Assembly: GCA_015231795.1 (NCBI GenBank)
Contig: JADGAX010000015.1
Location: 1-35,220 of the forward strand
From: Alphaproteobacteria bacterium
GTDB taxonomy: Bacteria; Pseudomonadota; Alphaproteobacteria; Rhodospirillales; WMHbin7
Length of the DNA stretch: 35,220 nucleotides
Direction of reading: 5' to 3'
In this document: one piece after another, positions 32,143 through 35,220 of the stretch
Numbering within the stretch: the stretch's first letter is position 1
Layout: each line of letters begins with the position of its first letter
Made by a program: the position numbers and the translations under genes
The notes under the pieces: generated by a model
Seen by the model: the letters and a program-made list of their open reading frames with translations, nothing else
Told to the model about the DNA's origin: nothing
Database searches by the model: none

Positions 32143-32844
32143 TCATGCCACCTGCAGCAAGGTGCTGTCGTCCCGACGCATGTTTCCGGCCGCTCGCTCC
32201 CCCTCGACCAAGGCGGCGAAGGCGGTGCGCGAAGGCAGCGCCAGCAGCCGTTGCAGGCGTGCATCCGGGTCAGTCAGCAGCCAAGCCCCCACTGCGTCGG
32301 TCATCATCAAGATGGTCGGCGATTTGAAGCCCCTGAGATTCCAGACGGTGGTCAACCGCTTCATGGTGCCCGGAGCTAGCAACGCCATGTTTTTCTCAGG
32401 TGCGGTCGATAGCAGCACAGGGCGCGACTTGAACTGTTCCGCATCTTGATATGGACACGACGCTACAAGGCGGCCTTCGGACACCAGGACTGCCAACGAA
32501 TCCCCAATTCCGAGGATTCTTGCACGGTCGCCCGAGACCTGTAGCCCCAGCAAGGTGGCGAATGAACCTCGGTCGAACGCCGCCTGGGCACTCCACGACA
32601 TCGTTTCAGGATTGAAGTGGCTGTTGTATTCCTTGGTGGCGGCGGCAACCCAGGAAGCCGTCACGCCGGGATTGTCGACGAAGTGGTTGACTAACGTGCG
32701 TGCCCACGCTGCCGAACTGTAGGACTCAGAGGCACCATCGCTGACTGCATAGAGGCCGCGATAATGCTTGGCGTTATAGGCATCCTCCATCAGCTCTGGT
32801 TCTGACGCCAATTTCGGCACTTTGGCAGCAAAGACCACCCGCAT
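32143..32844 (-). CDS. PP2C-family Ser/Thr phosphatase of the TerY-P triad
   Basis: A 233-residue soluble phosphatase with the PPM/PP2C metal-binding motifs: EDAYNA (Glu20-Asp21), YAVSDGAS (Asp36), GIGDSLAVL, MMTDAVGAWLL and the C-terminal DDSTLL. It should dephosphorylate targets of the adjacent kinase, or the kinase itself. The ATG at 32844, preceded by AAAGGG, is preferred to an upstream frame extension to 32967 that would overlap the vWA gene and encodes only low-complexity Ser/Arg. It lies 25 bp after the vWA stop and 4 bp before the kinase start, so the three form one operon. Confidence 0.88.
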   Translation of the reverse strand: MRVVFAAKVPKLASEPELMEDAYNAKHYRGLYAVSDGASESYSSAAWARTLVNHFVDNPGVTASWVAAATKEYNSHFNPETMSWSAQAAFDRGSFATLLGLQVSGDRARILGIGDSLAVLVSEGRLVASCPYQDAEQFKSRPVLLSTAPEKNMALLAPGTMKRLTTVWNLRGFKSPTILMMTDAVGAWLLTDPDARLQRLLALPSRTAFAALVEGERAAGNMRRDDSTLLQVA

Positions 32845-32869
32845 GAACCGTTGCCCTTTGGACAAGAAC

Positions 32870-33703
32870 CTAGCGGAGATTAGCTGCCTGGGTGCCGATC
32901 TCGAAGAAGTCGACGATTTCCTCGATGTTCGCCTTGTAGCCGAAGAACCTAGCTTCGCTGCTGACATTGTGGCCCTTTGCCTTGGCGGCCGCCACCAAGT
33001 GGGACGGGAATCCGCTCGACATGCGGAACAGCATCTTGGAGTGCTCGTCCGGCAGACCGCCCTCGGACGACGGGAACAGCACGGCCGCGCCCTCGTCAGT
33101 GTGGATGTGCAGGTTGAACAGCAGGCACTGGCCGTCCTGGGTGGAAATCAGCTTGAGGCTCTCGGCGATCTGAGATGGATCGCCGTCGGTCGACTGGCCA
33201 TCGGTGACGTGGATGACGGTCGGCGGATAGCTGGCCGGATGGCTGTCGCACCACTCCACCAGAACCTCGGCAGCCTTGCGCATGGCCTCGCACATCGGGG
33301 TGCCGCCATTGTTGGTCGGTTCAAACCAGATCGGGAACTTCACCGACTGATCGACCAGTCCACCCGCGCCGTCGCTGACCTTCTTTTTACGCTCCTCGAC
33401 GCGCAGGACATTGGCTTCTACCGCTGACAAGGGGTGGACGATGGCACCATTCAGGCCGCCTCGGAAGCCGCAACCGGCACCATTGCCGCCATATCCGATC
33501 ACACCGACTTCGAAATAGTTGCGAACGCCATCGGCGCGGGTGCTGCGGATGATCAGCTGGTATAGGGTTTTGTTCAGGACGTCGGCCACGAATTCGGCCT
33601 TGCTTTTGCCCGAGTCCATCTTTTCGTCCATTGACCCGGACTGGTCGATCACGAACAGGAAGCAGGTCGGATTGGCGCGGCTGATGTCGGCGGTGTAGGC
33701 CAT
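32870..33703 (-). CDS. vWA-domain protein, TerY-like, first gene of the triad
   Basis: A 277-residue cytoplasmic protein made of one von Willebrand factor A domain with an intact metal site: DQSGSM (Asp20, Ser22, Ser24), GGTPMCEA (Thr135) and VTDGQSTDGD (Asp168). An insertion at about 70-120 carries GYGGNGAGCGFRGGLNG. TerY-type vWA proteins occur in tellurite-resistance-linked systems and, in the TerY-P form, beside PP2C and kinase genes, where they are proposed as phosphorylation-dependent scaffolds. The ATG at 33703 has AAGGGGGA directly upstream, the strongest ribosome site in this operon. No TerC, TerD or TerZ genes are in the window. Confidence 0.9.
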   Translation of the reverse strand: MAYTADISRANPTCFLFVIDQSGSMDEKMDSGKSKAEFVADVLNKTLYQLIIRSTRADGVRNYFEVGVIGYGGNGAGCGFRGGLNGAIVHPLSAVEANVLRVEERKKKVSDGAGGLVDQSVKFPIWFEPTNNGGTPMCEAMRKAAEVLVEWCDSHPASYPPTVIHVTDGQSTDGDPSQIAESLKLISTQDGQCLLFNLHIHTDEGAAVLFPSSEGGLPDEHSKMLFRMSSGFPSHLVAAAKAKGHNVSSEARFFGYKANIEEIVDFFEIGTQAANLR

Positions 33704-33805
33704 GGTTCCCCCTTAAATGCAGCAGGTTGATCATAATCTGCAGGAAGTATACCTACTGATGCCGCAGTGGGGAATGGACAACTATACATTTTATAGGGAA
33801 AAATC

Positions 33806-34155
33806 CTAAATAGTTAAACGAGCGAGAAAGAGTTCGGCCCTGAAGCCTGGGCTGATGTCTGCGTTGAGTCTCTTTCGTTTGATGGAGACCTTGGCCGGAT
33901 TTCGATTGAGGATGTTGAGGGCGACATGGCGGATAATGACGAAATTGAGCCGCGAGAGGTCTTTATATGGTCCGGCATTTGCCTTCGTCGAAGGAGAAGT
34001 CCAGTTGCCAGGGCAGCTCCCCAATGGGCGCGTATGGCGGCTAAGATAGCGGCGGGATAGGGCTGCAGGGACATGATGTAGCGCCGCGTTTTAACTGAGA
34101 TTTCGCCGGATTTCTTGTTGCTTCGCTTCGAGGTTACGGCGGCGATGCCGGTCAT
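33806..34155 (-). pseudogene. Decayed ISAs1-family transposase, C-terminal part
   Basis: Three minus-strand frames read in order as the C-terminal third of an ISAs1 (H-repeat type) transposase: from 34155, TGIAAVTSKRSNKKSGEIS, then TRRYIMSLQP and AAIRAHW to about 34021; next frame ELPWQLDFSFDEGKCRTI to about 33966; third frame KDLSRLNFVIIRHVALNIL, then AKVSIKRKRL and PGFRAELF to about 33810. Two frameshifts separate them and the N-terminal two thirds are absent. Its left boundary meets the stop codon of the nuclease gene exactly (ATGA overlap at 34152-34155). Confidence 0.82.
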
Positions 34156-34862
34156 CTTGGCCTCCGCCAGCCAGCAGCTTCAGCTTCGACCACGGAACAG
34201 AACATCCACTCGCCCTTGCTGGTGTCGATGCGAGTGACGTCGTAGGAGCCGGAACCAGGGACATGATAGATGCGCTCGCCCTTGGTTTTGACGTTGCCTT
34301 TGATTAGGCAGTTGCCAGACGAAGTTGTGACGGTGGGCGCCAAGTCAGCCTTGCTGGCGGGGATATCGACGGCGATCAGCTTCTGACTGCCACGGACCTT
34401 GTGCTTCCTCCAGTCCCACGGCATCTCAAACTCGGACGCCCAGATCCCCGCCTTGGCTGCATGGGCGGCGGCCTCGTCGGGCACGTAATCTCGGCTGTAC
34501 TGCCGATATGCGACAGCCCACCCCTGCCGCGCCAGCCAGCCTTGGATGTCTTCGCCACCGACAGAGCAGCGGGCGACCGACCGGCCGTATTTGTCCGTGG
34601 TGACCACGTTGCAGGTCACTGCCCGGCGGCCGATGAAATCGCTAAGGGCCAATGCCGCGGACTGGCCGCAACGCCATGGCGAACCGTCCTTGAGACACAG
34701 CTGGGCGCTTTCCGGCGCATCGACCCCGTTGAAACGGATGCGGGTGCCCCTGATCTCCAAGGTGTCGCCATCGATTACCGATGCGTTGCCAACGATAGGC
34801 TCAGCGGCCTGGGCAATCGAGGCCACGAAGACGAACAAGCTGACGAAAATGGACCGGATCAT
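34152..34862 (-). CDS. Exported SNase-like nuclease with extra C-terminal domain
   Basis: A 236-residue secreted or periplasmic protein: signal peptide (residues 1-20, cleavage after AQAA), an SNase OB-fold domain (about 24-150) with DGDT (Asp31, Asp33), RIRFNGVDAPES (Arg43, Glu51) and DKYGRSVAR (Arg94), then, after a linker, a C-terminal unit (about 185-236) with CLIKGNVKTKGERIYHVPG, then SYDVTRIDTSKGEWMFC and AEAAGWRRPR. That tail recurs in exported nuclease-like proteins and keeps one Cys at each end. The ATG at 34862 with AAGGGAA upstream is chosen over a frame opening at 35048. It lies upstream of and co-directional with the vWA-PP2C-kinase operon, separated from it by the ISAs1 remnant. 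Confidence 0.88.
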   Translation of the reverse strand: MIRSIFVSLFVFVASIAQAAEPIVGNASVIDGDTLEIRGTRIRFNGVDAPESAQLCLKDGSPWRCGQSAALALSDFIGRRAVTCNVVTTDKYGRSVARCSVGGEDIQGWLARQGWAVAYRQYSRDYVPDEAAAHAAKAGIWASEFEMPWDWRKHKVRGSQKLIAVDIPASKADLAPTVTTSSGNCLIKGNVKTKGERIYHVPGSGSYDVTRIDTSKGEWMFCSVVEAEAAGWRRPR

Positions 34863-35220
34863 GGTGGTGTTCCCTTTGGCCACCAGATTTACCCTACTGG
34901 GAGGCCGGTGGGAAGGCATGCAGCTTCCATGCGCGCAGAAGCCATAGGGAGCAGAATCTCCTACACCACGTGGCGGGACATGACCTTTGAGGGCCGGGGG
35001 GCATATTCCGGGTCTTGAGTGTTGGGATATCCCGATAATTTCCTGCAATCAGCTTATGCGCCATGAAATTTCTGGCGGAAATGTCAATTTCTCGAAAATG
35101 CGCTCAGGAAATTTCCGGCATATATTTCGAAAGGTTTGCCGCCTAGCGGGAACGCCTGGGGGGGCGTTTCAATTTGGTGCCGCAGATTCTGCTCACTTCT
35201 CCGCTTTGCTGGAGCAACGA
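34863..35220. repeat. Non-coding upstream region with repeated RGAAATT elements
   Basis: No credible gene in these 358 bp. Four related boxes lie at 35034-35043, 35064-35073, 35083-35092 and 35107-35116; the second and fourth contain the palindrome GAAATTTC. An imperfect 20-22 bp direct repeat beginning ATGCGC and ending GAAATTTC-GGC is at 35056-35075 and 35098-35119, 42 bp apart. The block sits upstream of the exported nuclease gene and could bind a regulator. Confidence 0.45.

Overview
The window reads as a chromosomal segment of an alphaproteobacterium, most likely in or near the Rhodospirillales (Magnetospirillum-like). Grounds: high GC with C/G-rich third positions, the gpsA-yciI-EVE gene order, a DUF1674/SDHAF4 protein with the alphaproteobacterial ending EPTRFGDWERKGRCSDF, a bacteriohemerythrin, and a very large NdvB-type cyclic beta-1,2-glucan synthase. 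The genus is inference only.

Left part (1-6600) is ordinary core genome: an MFS transporter (minus) divergent from gpsA, a YciI protein and an EVE-domain protein in one tight operon; a bacteriohemerythrin convergent on it; a small Rieske protein; acetyl-CoA synthetase (acs) with a strong terminator; and a small exported SNase-like nuclease whose best promoter would give a leaderless mRNA. A short DUF1674 gene (6692-6904) follows, then about 400 bp with no supported gene.

Middle part (7350-19260) is a dense envelope/stress island of small exported proteins: two tandem BON proteins, a Crp/Fnr-type regulator, an OmpA-like protein without an export signal, a lipoprotein with an internally duplicated domain, a tiny lipoprotein, another BON protein, DUF3185 and DUF3309 membrane peptides, a PRC-barrel protein, a 1475-residue CheB-CheR-PAS-histidine kinase-REC-REC-LuxR fusion, a second DUF3309 peptide, two OmpA-family lipoproteins and a glycine-zipper lipoprotein. 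It is followed by the 2934-residue cyclic glucan synthase (19448-28252). Together these suggest response to osmotic or envelope stress: periplasmic glucan synthesis, outer-membrane/peptidoglycan tethering proteins and one multi-domain signalling protein. The functional link is inference from proximity.

Right part (28253-35220) is accessory DNA. 28253-30356 is a graveyard of mobile-element fragments: a frameshifted serine-recombinase tail, a minus-strand IS3 transposase scrap, an AT-rich three-copy repeat, a cluster of GGTACC palindromes and a truncated IS3 transposase with its right end. Then comes a compact minus-strand three-gene operon: a vWA (TerY-like) protein, a PP2C phosphatase and a membrane-anchored Ser/Thr kinase with an OB-like domain. 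This is the TerY-P triad architecture known from comparative genomics but with little experimental work. Upstream of it, separated by a decayed ISAs1 transposase, is an exported SNase-like nuclease with an extra C-terminal Cys-containing domain, possibly once in the same operon. No tRNA, rRNA, CRISPR array or intact insertion sequence was seen.
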